From Hybos culiciformis (Eukaryota; Arthropoda; Insecta; Diptera; Hybotidae), in NCBI GenBank assembly GCA_964007475.1, contig OZ023274.1, forward strand, positions 78,007,303 to 78,071,302: a stretch of DNA of 64,000 bases, in the 5' to 3' direction. The notes under the pieces were generated by a model. That model was given only the letters and a program-made list of their open reading frames with translations, searched no databases and was not told where the DNA came from. The position numbers and the translations under genes were made by a program. Of the stretch, positions 1-14,468 are shown piece after piece; position 1 is the first letter of the stretch, and each line of letters opens with the position of its first letter.

Positions 1-339
1 TCTGTACTAAAATTACGTAGATAACATTATTTTGATTATATGTATACATATGAAATTTTTATGATTCTATACAACATAAAAATAAAAAATGTACTTTTTC
101 TTTGTTTTTTTTTGTTTTAAATTATAATCAAAATTTATGTTAAACATAAGCACTTATTGTTTAAAAAAATAAAATAAAGAAAAACCAGCAATCAGATTAT
201 AAATTGGATCATACCAGACATAAGTGAACTTATTAATTTATAATTTAGGAGCCCGCGAAAAAGTTATTTTAAATTTTATTTATTTTTTTTTCAAATTCCA
301 TTTTGCTGTAGTTTTCTTCAATGAATCATCAGAACATAC
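1..339. other. A/T-rich non-coding DNA
   Basis: No coding frame, RNA gene or repeat structure is visible. The stretch is poly-A/poly-T-rich with scattered short runs of mixed sequence, and it ends at the first inverted-repeat element. Confidence 0.7.
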
Positions 340-506
340 ATATATGAGCTGTTTTTTTTGAAAGTGGTATAAGTCCACTTTTAAAAAAAAATTGAGTTAA
401 TGGTAATTTTAGTAAGATATAGCCACCTTCTCTTCATATTTACATGAAAAAATGATACATGAAAAAATGGACTTACACCACTTTCAAAAATAACAGTTCA
501 TATATT
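340..506. mobile_element. Short inverted-repeat element (MITE-like)
   Basis: The two ends are inverted copies over roughly 45 bp. The left end reads ATATATGAGCTG, a T-run, then GAAAGTGGTATAAGTCCA; the reverse complement of the right end reads ATATATGAACTG, a T-run, then GAAAGTGGTGTAAGTCCA. The centre is A/T-rich and holds a short direct repeat (ACATGAAAAAATG twice near 442-469). There is no coding capacity. I could not define a target-site duplication, so the exact ends and superfamily are uncertain. It is most likely a non-autonomous DNA transposon relic. Confidence 0.6.
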
Positions 507-3500
507 AAAGTGTTTTCCCAGATTTCGTATAAAATGCCTATTAATGTTGAATTACAAGTTAACGCATCAGATCGGGCTCATAGTATCATGATCCTCTAAT
601 GCGCACTTAAGAACTTGAAAGTTTTCGATTAATATTTTGGTATATAATATGTATAGTACATATATGTTCCTGTAAGACCGATTGCATAACACAGAATGTT
701 ACATAAATCTACATTAATGTTATGCAAGTTGTAGGGCGAATTAACTTTAAGTACATATTTGCAAAGACATTGTCTGGACTCTAGAAAATGCATTAAAACT
801 CAATTATGTATTAAATCTAAATTTAAATCAGCTATACTTTTTCTGTTGCATTGCTTGTATTAAAATTCAAATCATACAAAAAAAAACCAACTTAGCCAAG
901 TTAAAAAAAAAAAACCAAAAATTAAATAAACCTTTACCTATATAATGTCTAATTGAAGTATAATGTTAATTTATGTCACGAAAATAATTACGAAAATTAA
1001 AAAAACAACTTTATTTTCCCCGTCTTTTAACCTGTCAATAATGTGTATTGGGTTTGCTAAAATATATGTAGGTTTAAAAAAAAAACCGATAATAATCAAA
1101 CAAAAAGAAAAACAGATTTTCTATTCTATTATTATCCTGAAATTAATTTTTATATATATACATATATTGTACATATGCACATATTTTGTAGAATATATAT
1201 AGGTAGGTACTAGCAAATTATATAATAGACAAAAATATTCCTCTTTATGACCCATTCTGTATATATATTTAAAATTATTTGTTCTTGTTTTGGTTGTTTT
1301 CAATTTCCTTTTTTTTTTTTTGTTTTCCTTTACATAATGTTTTCAAAAAGTTTATACTTTATAAACAAAAATAATCTAATTAATCACAGTTAATGGATGA
1401 AAAAACAAAAGTGAAACATATAACCAAAAACCTATATATTTATGTACATATATAACTAAAGTAATAACATTGGATTTGTGTAAACAAAAATTTTGTGAGT
1501 AATATAAATAAGGGGAATGTCGCAGGAAAAACAAGTAACAGTTTCAGTAGCGATCAAACGCTTAAATTTCACTGAGTGGGAAATCTTTGAAATGATCATG
1601 ACGGGACGTTAACAAACTTCTTTTATTTAAATTTGACTTCGACATGATTCAGATTACTAACACCTTATTTTGAGAGGTTTAAGGAAGACATTCTAAATAA
1701 ATTGGAATGGAATCTTTACTATTTTCGCAGAATTAAAAAATTCCATAAATTTCACTTTTATAATTATAATAATTATAAATATCGCACCCTGAATAAATAT
1801 TTCATTTTGCGTCGTCCAAGTGAAATTCTTATAATTTTATAAGCATTCGTTTCAATGTGTCACAAACATGACATTCAAATGAATTCTAAGAAATTCAATT
1901 AACATCGTCGAAATAAAATTCCATTTAAAACCGATTAACTCTAATTTCTGTATATAAAATGTAGGAAAAAATAAATTATCTTGATGAAAAATACCAAGAA
2001 TCTAATATTAAAATCTTGTGGATTTTGTGTTTTCATTAAAATGAAAATAATTTTTAACCATTGTGTCCAGTTTAAATTAAAATGAACATTTTTTTTTTTT
2101 TTAAATGTTTCATACCAGAAACAATTATGTTCTATAAAATGTCTACCGTGACAATCAATAAAATTATATCAATTTTATTTTATATATATATAGATATTTT
2201 GTTTTCTTTCGCTCCAGGTATATTGTTTGACATAAACATGAATAATTTTGGTTGGGAATGAAAATTTTTTTTATTATTGATTTTCAGGATTTTGTAAGAT
2301 TAACCTCAGAATTTCACATGTTCACTTAACACGATATAATTAATTCCACTTTGATTGATCTAAGAATTAATTATATAAATGATAAAAATAAGAATTTGAC
2401 ATAAATAACTTTAATGAAAAAAAAAAAAATTATATTTTTATATTTTATTGATTGTGTTATTTATATATGTTCGATATATATTGCATAATATACGTTGTGA
2501 TATTGTGATATACAACGATGTGATATGATAATGTACATAGAAACCAATGATTAGTTAATCTTAAAGTATATAAATAAACCTTGTAGATTTCTTTTGAAAC
2601 AAAAAACAATTTTTTCTATACGAAAATTAATTGCACATTATATATTTTGCATAATTCCAAAATACCACCGCAATGAGACCCAAGAAAAATAATTAGGATT
2701 TTTAAGATAGTATTAGCTGACGTTTGGAAGCTTCGAATAATAGAAAACCTTAGGAAGGAAGAGAACGTTAATGTTTTCTTTTCAAACAAATACATTTTTC
2801 TGTTATTTTTAAATTTGAATAACAAAATATTGGTTTTTACTTTAAAATTTTACTTCACATATAATAAAAATATATATAATATATATTTCAAACATATTCC
2901 GCACAATAATTAGGTACATAATTTAATTGCCTACACAAAAAAAAATAATAAAACTGTTTGAGATTAAAAATAAAGAAAAATCGACCAAAAAGAGTTTTCA
3001 GCTAATAATGACATCATTCTAAATATATAGAAGAACGTATACATTTGATATTACCACATTGTATTTTATTCATAATTTTCACTACAAGGTTTTTCTTTTT
3101 TTTTTTTTATTAATATTATTATTATTATTGTGTTGAAAAGGAAACAAAATAAAGTAAAATATACTTAAACATTACAAAAATAAAATTCAATATAAAATTC
3201 TATATCTTAACCTGGAAAATTCATTAAAAATAATATTCACATGTACTTATTATCCTCACAAAAAAAAAAGTTGTTTTTTTTTTGTTATAAACCCACAACT
3301 AGCTTCATTTATATGTTATGAATTTTTTATAGACTTACAAGAACAATAAAAAAAAGTAATAATAAGATATTTAATTATGCTCCTTATTTGTGTAATCCAA
3401 ATAAAACCTGAAGTAAATAGAAAAATATAAGTATGTACATATAACAAATTTGACTAATACATTATATTAAATGTATCCACAAGAGTACGCAGTTTAATTT

Positions 3501-6280
3501 GTATATAAAAGAAGGTTATGCACAAGAAGGTTAATAAAAATGAAGTTTGAAAAAGATTGTTTCAAGCCAGACCATATATACGTTAATAATCATGTTAGTC
3601 TAAGCAATTTAATAATTATAGAAGAATAAGAGTCACCATTGGCTTCAGAGTATGGGTCCCAGAAACACATATTTGATAATTTTACACTTTTAAACAATGT
3701 GCAATTTGCAAGAAACTTTCCTTTATCTAATTGACGTTTTTAAATTTATTACGTTCAGTCAAGAATCGAATGCAACATATCCAAACTAACCAAAGCAAAA
3801 TTATCTTTTTGTTTTTAGTTGAGTAAAAACGTGATATATAAAAATAATTTTTCATGTATTTTTTTAAATAAAAAATAAATATTATAAAATTACGAAGTTA
3901 CAATATTCAAATTTTTCAAATGCTCGAATTTCAAGTAATTAATATGGAAATAAGATGGGATAGATATGTTTTTTTTTTAAATATTTGTTCATGTGAAATT
4001 GAATGAATTTAATATAATTATATTTGACAGCTTAGTAATTTTGGAAGCAGAAAACACAATATTTTTGATAAAGGAAATAGGGATATGAAAATAATCAACA
4101 TTTACAAAATACAATTATTCAGATGCATGTTTTTGGTTTCGCCTTAGGTTGTAATTCTATTCCAAACCCTAAGCTATAGTTTTATTTTAACCTGTCCAAT
4201 TAAGTGTTTCTGGTATTTAAAAAATCATTATAAATTTATAATTTAATTAGATATGTTTTAAAAAAGTATACAATATTCAATCATTCCCACAAACTACATA
4301 AATATATATATTATTATAAATTTTAAATATCACTGTAAATGTACAATGGAAAATTTACTATTTCATTACAGAAATATTTAATTAATAATACACTTAGTAC
4401 TACAGTGTTAAAAACTCAATCATAGAGTTCTGATTCTACCATCGAAAGTCTTAGTATTATATTATTTATGTATAAATATAAGATAACATACAAAATATAC
4501 CCAATAAACTATATATATATACATTACATAATCGTCGTCATTATGCAAGAGTGAAGTTAACTGAATTTTTTTGAAATTTTGGACTTAAAAATGAAAAAAT
4601 CTATAAAAAGGTGTTATCTCAATTCTGTCAAAAAAAAGTTAGTAGAATCTCATTCTTAAGCTTTAAATAGCGTCTGTATTGGCGTTAAGTTACAAATGGA
4701 AATTCACTTATTTCAAAATTATATTTTTTGCAGATTCGTTAAGTCAATATGGCATAAATCCGACGATATTAATTTGTATTTTTGTTAAAAACATACTTAG
4801 TTATACTATATTTTTATGTATATTTTTTTTTTCACGTAACAATTTTACATTTAAAAGGCAGAGTATAGAAAACAGAAAAAAAAGTTTGAAGAGAGGCGGT
4901 TAATTGGAAAACTTTTTATTCACCAGTTGTTATTAAAATTTCTTTTTTATTTTGCATTTTCTGCACTATTTTATACTTATTAATTTTTTTTTTGCTAGAC
5001 TTCCCATTTATTTTGTAGTTTTATTGAGAACTTTTTTTTTTTAATTTCATTGAAGGCCAAGAGTTTTTCTTTGGGTTCATTCTCTGTTCCTTTTTAATTT
5101 TGCATAAAAGCTTAATTTTTAAATATTTATGCCGAGCAGGAACAGAAAGAAATAAACTTCATGATATGAAATTTAAATTAAAAAATTCTTCTTTTTGAAA
5201 ATTAAGCTGTTTATAAGACTCAGTTTTACTTAAATAAAAACAAAAGTTAACTGCGAATTTTTAGACATTGCCAAAAATGAAAAAATATATTTTGGAATTT
5301 TTAACAACAATTTATTTATTTATTTAACATTTCATTATTTTACAATTTCATACATATAGAGTTTTACACTTAACCTAGCCTTTACAACTAAGAATTCAGC
5401 TTTTATGTTATATATTTATTTTACGTTGTTTATAGCTACCACAGTAAAGTATTTTTTGGAGGAATGTTCCGGAAACCTATTCACAGCTAATTTTATCTGA
5501 AAGTAAAAAATCAACTGCAAAAAATATAAAAAAAAACAAAAAAAAAACTTTTGACAGGAAAGGTATCGTAAAAAAATATTATGATAGGTAGGAAACGTAA
5601 TGAAAAAGAAACAAAAAAATAATTTTGTGAAGTAATGAAATTTTTCAGATATCAAAAAAAAAATAAATTAAATTTTCTTAATTATTTTAAAATATTTTTA
5701 AAAAATTCTTTTTACGAAAAATAGATAAAATTAATATCTTCATTTTCAGTAAATTTGCTTAAATATAAATATAATAATAACATAGAAAATCGGTTTTTAC
5801 GGTACCATTTTTTCAGATAGGTAAATTAGCTATAAACAAGGCATTATAATATGAGATATTTTTAGGAAACATTTAAAAACCTGATAAATGTTTTTTTATA
5901 TTTTAATAAAACTTGAACTACCTGTAGTAAAAAGAAAAAACTTAAACTATGCTAATATAATCTTACGATAAACTTAACACTACTGGGTTTGATGAATTTT
6001 TACATTTTTCATTAAATTTCATGTATACTTTTTGAATTTTATCTGAGATCATGTCCATACTTTTAGAATTTAATTTTTAATTAGATTTAAAATTTTTTGA
6101 ATTATAAAAATTTATAAAATTTCTTTTATGGAAGTTAGTTAGGTTAGATGGGCTAAAATAGTCCTCAACTACACTGTTAATCCTGAAAGACATGTTTAGT
6201 TAATGGTGACGAATTCAATTTATATATTCAATATAAAAAATTTAAGTTTAAAGTGTGTTTAAAGTAACAAATGCTCCCTA
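507..6280. other. A/T-rich non-coding DNA
   Basis: This block of nearly 5.8 kb holds no supportable gene. The longest open frames (up to 79 codons, e.g. 963-1202 and 5416-5655) are dominated by K, I, F, N and Y, as expected from random A/T-rich sequence. A short stem (arms 562-570 and 594-602) and a good plus-strand acceptor-like site at 2217 are present but have no supporting context. Confidence 0.7.
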
Positions 6281-6433
6281 AAGGTACAGTCACACTAGAG
6301 CATAGTGCCATATATTTCTATGGCAACAATTTTATGATATGAAATATGATGCCATATTACTGTATCAATATGGTATGGGCTAATGTCATAGAAAATTGCC
6401 ACATTAGTTTGCCCCATAGTTTGACTGTACCTT
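6281..6433. mobile_element. 153-bp MITE-like element with AAGGTACAGTCA ends
   Basis: The left end is AAGGTACAGTCACACTA and the reverse complement of the right end is AAGGTACAGTCAAACTA, 16 of 17 identical. The interior carries several copies of CCATAT or its complement (near 6308, 6351 and 6369), giving further partial self-complementarity. It is too short to encode anything. No convincing target-site duplication flanks it, so I assign no superfamily. The matched ends and small size fit a non-autonomous DNA transposon. Confidence 0.65.
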
Positions 6434-9400
6434 AATAATGATCTGATTTAATAAAAAAAAATTATAAAAGTTTATTAGTGGACACTTCACATTAAAAATA
6501 ATTAAATAACTTTCTGTCATTTATGAAGAATGACATAAAATATATAAATTCTAGATAACAAAATTAAATAAATTCTTATCAACTCGTCGTACCAACCAGC
6601 TAAACAATATACCTATGAGAGCATTTCAATATTTTTTTTAACATAAATTCATACAAAAAAGTAACTATGTATGTCAAAAGTAAATGAATTTTTTTTCTAC
6701 AATACATACTTCAGCTTATGTATTATATTATTTAAATTTTTTTAGTTTTAAATAAAAATAAAAAAGTTCAATAAATTAAGTGAAATTTAGAATCCTATTA
6801 AAGGTGGTGCTTTTATAAATTTTCTATGATTTTTTTTTGTATAATATAAAATAAAAAAGTTATTCTTTCGATAACTAGAACACAATGTTCAAGGTTTTTA
6901 AGAGAATTATAGACAAAATTTTTACTTTTTTTTATTATATATTTTATTCCCTTAATGAAGAGTATTATATACCTGAACAGGTACTTAAAAAAAAAATTAA
7001 AAAAAAAAATAAAAAATGGTACAAGCACTCATTCATTTATTAGTTATTTTTTAATTAAAAAAAAATATGTATATATTGCAAGGTCGTAAATTTCTATGCA
7101 CACTCTCTGGGGTAATTGAATTTGAAGTTATTTTAGAATGACTATATATACATAGTAGATGAAGGAAAATAATAACATTATGTTAAGTTCTACAATGATA
7201 GGTACTCTAAAAATTAGTATAGTGTAGGAAAATTATTATTATAGTTTTTTTTTTCTATCGAAATATTTTTTTTTTTTAATTAATTTTTTTTCAATTTTTA
7301 ATTATACAAGAAAAAAAAAGAGTTGACTTTAAAAATGTTCACAAATCAATTTTCAAAAAGAGAAATAGTTAGGTGATTTTAAGTATCTATAAAATCTATA
7401 ATGTATGTATAGATAATAAGAGTCTAAAACTCCACAACATGAACCTCTTACATAATTACATTAACTATATAAAAGCAGCTTTTTCTAAAAAGCAGATTAC
7501 TAATGTGTGATTAATTCTGTTTGTACTATTTATAAAACTGTTGTTCAGATATACATAACGTGACTATCACAGTGTGAACCTCATTTTTTATCTTTATCTT
7601 TTTTTTTTTAATATTATTATTTTTTTAATAAGTAGTTAAAGTCAATTTAATATAATTTTCCTTTTTTAGCTATATTGACTAATTTTTACATATATGAAAC
7701 ATAAGTGTATACTACCACTTACACGCAACGATATATGTATACATATATTTTTTTTAAGTTTTAATTAATATATCAATAAAATGGTTTAGAAATTAATTTT
7801 TACATAACTCATTTGGTCGTAAACATAAAACTAAAAATAAAAAAAAATAAAAATTTGTAATTTACAAGCCTTTTATCTTAATTTCCCTAACAATAATATG
7901 TTTTCTTTTTTAATTTACATATAAAACATATAATTTAATAGGAAAAAATGTATATATATTTTTTTTTTCAATTTATTTTTTTTCTGTTGAATCATTTAAT
8001 TATATAGTGAACATTAATATGTTTTTCATTTCGCCTTGTTGTTTTTTTTTTTTGTTAATGAGATTGCTCCATTGAAATTTAATATTGGTTCAGATAATTT
8101 AAGGACTTTATGAAAATCATAAAAACTATGTTCAAGGAAAAGTGTATATAACAGAAATATTAGAATCGTTGGTAAAACATGGAAAAGCTCTCATTTTAAT
8201 CTTTTTTACTAGATGTTTCCACAGTGAAATATATTCAACCCACTTATTTGTTTACATCAATGTTTAATTTATATATTTTCAATTTTATCATAGATTATAC
8301 AATTATAGTAATTTTTAATTTTATTGTTCTTTCGATAATAAGTTATATTTTACTTTTAACTTTATTTTTGTATGAACAAATATATTTAAGTCCTTATAAA
8401 GTTGTACAAGCGTAACATTATTGACAAATATAAAAATTTTATAAAAGATTTTCGTTACACAATAATTCAGTAAAAAAAATTAAAGAAACAAAATTTCAAT
8501 TGGCAGAATTTTTGATTAAAAATCTTTAATGTTGTTAAATAACAAAAAAAAATTGGTAAAATTAAAGAAAAACATAAATTGAATCATGTACTTCCTCAGA
8601 TGTGGAAAGAATCAAATATCCTTTTTTTGTCAAGCCTTTTTCAAATTATTGCTTCTTCATCTTTCTGTGGGTATTTTCTTTACTCTCAATACATAATAAT
8701 TTTTCTATGTATAATCCTCGAGTTTAATGTATAAATTGGATGGATGAAGAAAAAAAAAAATTAAAAATTGGGTTCTTAGTTCAAAATAAATTCTGAACCT
8801 TAATGATAATAAATCTTAATATGGGTGTTTTTTAAGAGTCCTTCATAAAATTATGGTCTTGTGTAATTTTTGTTCGCACACAAACATCTTAAACATAACA
8901 TGGAATACTGTTATAAGACAAACTAGAAAAGGATCAAAGACAGAATATATATGCTGTCAGAAGAGTTTTCCATGAAAAAAAATATCAAATAAAAATAAAG
9001 TTCAGAATAATATTCCTTTGAGAATTTTTAATTATATTATATATATTTTTTTTTTTGATATTTAATTCTACAATAGGCAAAGTCGTCTGGACAATGCGTC
9101 GTCGTCGTCACTATAATTTTGAAAATTAAAATCTGAAATATCCTTTAATAATATGGTGTGTTGAAATATTCACTTTTCTTTAAATGTCCACCCTTAAAGT
9201 ATCCAATTCTAATAGAAACACTATAGAACAGAATAGAAAATTTGATTAAATTTTTTTTTTAATTTTCTTCATTGTACACATAAAGTCAAACTGTTTAGTT
9301 CGAAGTATAATACGTTATCTTTTTGTGACAAAACGAATATATTACTTCGGAATATAAAAATTAATCGATTTATGAATCTACTGCTTCAAATTGAATAAGC

Positions 9401-12400
9401 TCGCAAATAAATTTTTGCCTGGCTCTAGTTTTAAAATTGGATATTATTATAAAAATGGAACAGGTTAGATTTCAGCCTAAGAACCTCTTGCATTGAGTTT
9501 CTTGCAAAATAACCACCAATATTCATTTAAGAAAAATCATTTGTTTTTCGCACATTCGATTTTGCTTCTTTTATATCGAAAATCTAATTTCTAAGGACGA
9601 TCTTCTAGAAAATTGCACTGTCGTTAACTATCGCTCAATCTTTGATTACTGGTGGTAAAAATAGTTCATATTCAGACATTTTTTTCTTTGAAAAAAGTTA
9701 TGTCCGACAGTATTGATTTCTTACTTGAGCAACATAAAAACATTATTAAAGAACTCAAATAATTAACTTTATTTTCAATACTGCCGCAAGACAAAATGAA
9801 AGTTATATATATTTACAAATATACATAATATCTATGCAAAAAATTATTAAAATTATTTTGAAAAAAATTTATTTCAAATTTTCATAAAACTTATGACACA
9901 AAGAATTCGAAAAGAATACTAAATTAAAATCAATATCATACCAAAATTGTAAAATCACTAGAATTAAAATTAATATATTCTAAGCATATTTTCTTTCAAA
10001 AAAAAAACTAAAAAAATAAAAATAATAATAACAATCATTTGCCAAAAAGAAATTACCCTAAAAAAAATAAAATAGAAATGAAAATAAAAAAAAAAACTTA
10101 AATATAGTCATTTCTGACCAAAAACTACCACGTAATGCTTACTCGTCATATTTTCTTTTCAACCATATATAAAAGAAAATCTAATATAGAGTAACACATA
10201 GGTGATTTTTGGATTACTTAACAAATCGGATATAAAAAATGGTTTTATTAAACCCATTGGTTTTTTTTATTTTTTAGTTATTTATATATTTTAGACAAAT
10301 ACAGTGTTGTACATGTACATTATTCCTTTATAAATGAAAAAGAAAACAGAAAAAGCTAAAATTATAGGTCAAATTTGTAATTTCGGCAAAAATAAAAATA
10401 AAAAATAAATAAAAATAATTTTTTCGATTCAAACATGAACACAATCTAAACGTTAAAAATGTCAAAAATTTTTACCGTCATCAATCAAAATATGTACAGT
10501 CAAAAAAAAAAAGGATTGTTTTATTATTACCCTCAATAAAAATGACCATCTACTCTCGCTTTTTACCCAAAATATAGTGAATTTTATGACTTTTAATAAA
10601 AATCAGGCTGGTTAGTTATTTTTTTTTTCAAGTATTTTGAAGTGTATTTATGACCATAATATTTTCTATATTCCCTTCATTTTTTTTTTTTCTCTTTTTT
10701 ACGAAAATAAATTTAAAAGGTTTGGTTTTTGAAATTATATTGAACCATTTGAGATAAAAAAAAAGAGGGAGAAGAAACAAAAAAAAAAGATTTTATTGTT
10801 TTTCCGGGTTAAAAAAAAAAAATTAAACTCTTATCACAAAAATGTTTCATTGAATAATTTCTGTGGAAAAAGTGTTGATAAAGAGAATTGTGCAGAAAAA
10901 AAAGAAGAAAATTCAATACTTAATTTTCAGAAATACATTATTTTCTATTTACAGATTTTCAATTCGGAAATGATAAAAGTTGCTTGATTTTTTTTTATCA
11001 ATCTAGGGCATTGTAATCAGTTTTGGTTCAACAAAATGTCTTTTGAACCAAGTGTTTTTGGTTTTTGTTCTTTATGAATAAAAATATTAATTATTATATT
11101 TGAAAATTCCAATTTCAAATCAATATATATAGTAAATCTAAATTTTGCTACTAAATGGGACAATTACACTTTTATAAGTAACAAAAAGAAAGTATATGAA
11201 GAATTTAGATTCATAATATTTTCAAAATATGTTGTGCACAATATACTTTATTTTAATATAAATAGAAATATTATGAAGAAATCTAATCATAAGGCTTACA
11301 TAACCATAAAAAAGACAAAAAAAGACAAACTGGGAAGAAAATAATTTTCTCAAATTTTATGCTCTCTATAGCTTAATATTAATGAAGTAGATGTTATCTA
11401 ATATATACACTAAAATAATAGATATAATAATCAAGGTTTCTTATATACTTATTTTATTTGCCAAAAGAACCAAAAGAAACAAAAGATTGTCTCTTGTGTT
11501 TAAAATTTAATAAAATGAACGTGATAGTAACTATAATATGAGAAAATTTTCTAAAAGTGTTATATACACAAATTGTATAATGAGATTTCTTTAAGCCACA
11601 TTATATCATTATTCGAAAGGAAGAAAAAATGTTTAATTTTATACAAAATTGCATCTATCTTAATTAATTAATTAATTCTATAAAAAGGTAATTTAATTAG
11701 GTACTTACACTTAATACGGTGTTAATAAATTAAAATTTAAAATTTTATTCGTCACGAAATGAAAAAAAATTAAAATTTCATAATTAAATACTTAAATAAA
11801 CTTTTTTTATTCGATTTTTAGAGCATGTCAAATAATATTTTTTAATTATTAAAATATTTAAGTTAATTATTACAGTGCACACATAGCTGATTTGTAAGAT
11901 ATAAGTCAGTGTTATATAAGTAGGTACTTTTAAATAAGTTTAGTTTTTTAAATTGAATATTCTTTCGTTTAAATTTTTTAATCAAATAATGGAATTCAAT
12001 AAAAATTATTCGCGTAGACAAAATTGGTAAACAATTTTTTTTGTTTTTTCGAATAAGTCTACTTCAAGTCTCCTTGAAAAGGTTAATGAAAACAATATTA
12101 TTTTTTGTATATTTTGCTTTTATTACAAGTAATTATTATAATATAATACAGACAATATAGTAAACTTAAGTGTACGTGCAGAAAATTAATATTTTTTGAC
12201 TGGTCATATTAAATTATTTTTTTTTTCTTTCTTAGTATTATTATTTTCATTTGGCAAATAATTTATTTTTAGGTTTTTCCCCAAGGATAAATAAAATACA
12301 TATTTCTATATATTGTAATAATTATTATTTATATATTATAAAGATTTTTATCTATAGGTATATATTGAACTAAATAAATATTTAAAATATAATGCTATCA

Positions 12401-14295
12401 TGAATATTTAAAATTAAGTCTGACCACCACCTACATGTGAATAAAAATGTGTAAAAAAAAAAAAAATACAAAACAAAAGTACAAAAAAAAAAGTAATCAA
12501 TCTTCAATGAATAAATGAATGAATGATATCTATCCACCTACTCTCATTTAAAAGGATTGTATTTACAAGGTTTGTTTTATATACATTATGTTGTAAATAT
12601 AGCTAAGAGGTTATGCTAATTTGAATGAAAATAAATCAACCAACAATTCTAAAGTGAATTAAATCAAATTAGAAAAGCAAAAAAAAAAAAAAAAAGGTTT
12701 ATAAAATATTTATATTTTTTGTAAAAAAATAATGAAAAAAACAAAAATTATTTTTAATCTTTATATTATATATTTTAAAAACAACACGTGCTGACTTTAT
12801 TATTAAATCTTATTTTGATCATGTATATTTATATAAATTCCTATTTAATTTTTTTTTTTTTTATTTTTATTGTGGAATAAAAAATAAATTTCTTTAAATA
12901 TTATTAGAGATAAAAACAAAAAATTTCGCCCATCTTAACTGAAAAGTTATTTATATAATAATAAATATTTTTTTTTTTTATTCCTTTAATAATTCCGAAA
13001 TTATATTATTTTTTTTCTCTTTATAATTCCAATACTTAAAATTTTGGAAATTTTTTAAGCTTTTATTTTCTTTTGCAATCAATCTTCTGATATGAATTTA
13101 ACTTTGTTCCTCTCCGTTTATTCGTTCAAGGATTTATTCGAGCTTGTGTGTATGTAAAATATTCTGTATTTTCTAAAATCTCATAAATTTAGAGAGCTTA
13201 TTTAGGAGGAGATTCTTTTAGCTGTACTATATTGTGCCAATTATATTAAATTTTAATATTAATAACCATATAAAAGTATTATAGTTATTATCTGAACCTT
13301 TTATCTGAACAATTTATTGTGTTCAAATAAGGTGAAATTATTTTAAACTTTTGTATTTTTACACTTGACTTAATCTATTTTGCACTGAATCTAATTTCAA
13401 GAATAATTTAAAAGCATAAACTGCTCATATTTTATATTTCATTTTCATATTCATTATTTATTTATTTTTATATTTTTACGTTTAATAAATTATAAGTCAA
13501 GAACTCATTAAAATTCTTAGTTTTTCTAATTTAAATAAAATTAGTAATAATTTTATTTTGAAAACCATATATACAACTAACCATTTTTAACAAAAAATTT
13601 CATCTGAAATAGTTCATTGCTTAATATTTACATAACATTTGATCCCAACAACATCATGAACATACCCAGCTTATATAAATAAATAAGTATTAGAAAAAAA
13701 AATTATATAACAACTTGAGTCGAATACTTAAATATTGATCCTTTTTTTTTCTTTCTGTTTCGTTAACATGCTTACATATAGCATTACAATATACAGGACA
13801 TGTTATAAAATGTATTTTCAAAGGTATATATACCAAAAATAAATTATGTCTATTAAAAACTTAACATGACCCTTTTTTTTTTTTTTTTTTTTTGAAAACC
13901 AATTTCATATAAATTCTCTGTTTCGTGAAAAAAAAAAAATTGATAAGTATGTTTGCTTAAAAGGTTGTAAGGTGTACTTTTCATTTCGTAATAATTAATT
14001 GAACTAATTTTTTTTTTTGGAGAAATATAATTTTTCAGAACAATTTATAATACTGCTGCTCGTTAGGTTAAATAAAATAATGAGAACAGGTTTGGTTTAT
14101 ATAAATTTTTACATTCTTAAAATCGAAATAAAGCTTAAAGTTGAACAAATCAAAAAAAAAAAATACTGACTATGAGAGCAAGGTGATGTGGACTTAAATA
14201 TTTGATTCCAATATTTAGAAAAATAACCGTTTAAAATTAACTTTAACCTAACGACTAAGTTTAGACAAAAATAAAATTCAAAAATTAAGTATAAC
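6434..14295. other. A/T-rich non-coding DNA
   Basis: Nothing coding or RNA-like is supported in this block of about 7.9 kb. It is composed of homopolymer tracts, TA-rich stretches and short trinucleotide runs such as GTCGTCGTC near 9099. Open frames of 63-71 codons (6813-7028, 8224-8415, 10796-10987) have A/T-driven composition and no recognisable motif. A weaker CAG|GTATAT recursive-splice-like site occurs on the minus strand at 6973/6972. Confidence 0.7.
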
Positions 14296-14468
14296 CAGGC
14301 CTGGACTGGTAATGAATTTAGGATCGCGAAATTCAAATTTTTCTATATAAAAAAATTTTCTCACACTTAATAAAAAAATTAATCGAAGACGTCACAATTT
14401 CAGAGAACGGATTTTGGCACAGCCCACCGGGATACTCTCGCTAGCTTGTTAGAGCAGTACAGCTCTAA
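14296..14468. repeat. Possible one-ended DNA-transposon remnant
   Basis: CAGGCCTGGACTGG at 14296-14309 and CAGCCCACCGGGA near 14420 stand out as GC-rich islands. From memory, similar end motifs occur in animal DNA transposons whose termini begin CAGGCCTGGACTGG. No matching inverted right end is present, so this would be a truncated relic. A perfect 7-bp stem (TTAGAGC/GCTCTAA, 14449-14468) closes the region. The assignment rests on motif memory only. Confidence 0.3.

Noticed and set aside
562..602. Stem ACGCATCAGA/TCTAATGCGC as a possible small RNA or tRNA arm
   Set aside because: No box A/B motifs or further arms; a 9-10-bp stem is expected by chance somewhere in 64 kb.
1503..1549. TATAAATA followed by TCAGTAG, resembling an insect core promoter
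   Set aside because: The TATA-to-initiator distance is about 43 bases instead of about 30, and no exon with a start codon and donor follows.
2195..2226. Plus-strand TTTTCTTTCGCTCCAG|GTATATTG as a second recursive splice site
   Set aside because: The acceptor is strong but the donor GTATAT is poor, and such sites are common by chance in this composition.
6969..6998. Minus-strand TTCAG|GTATAT as a recursive splice site
   Set aside because: The donor is weak and CAG lies within the short palindrome ACCTGTTCAGGT, so it is less convincing than the site at 26198.
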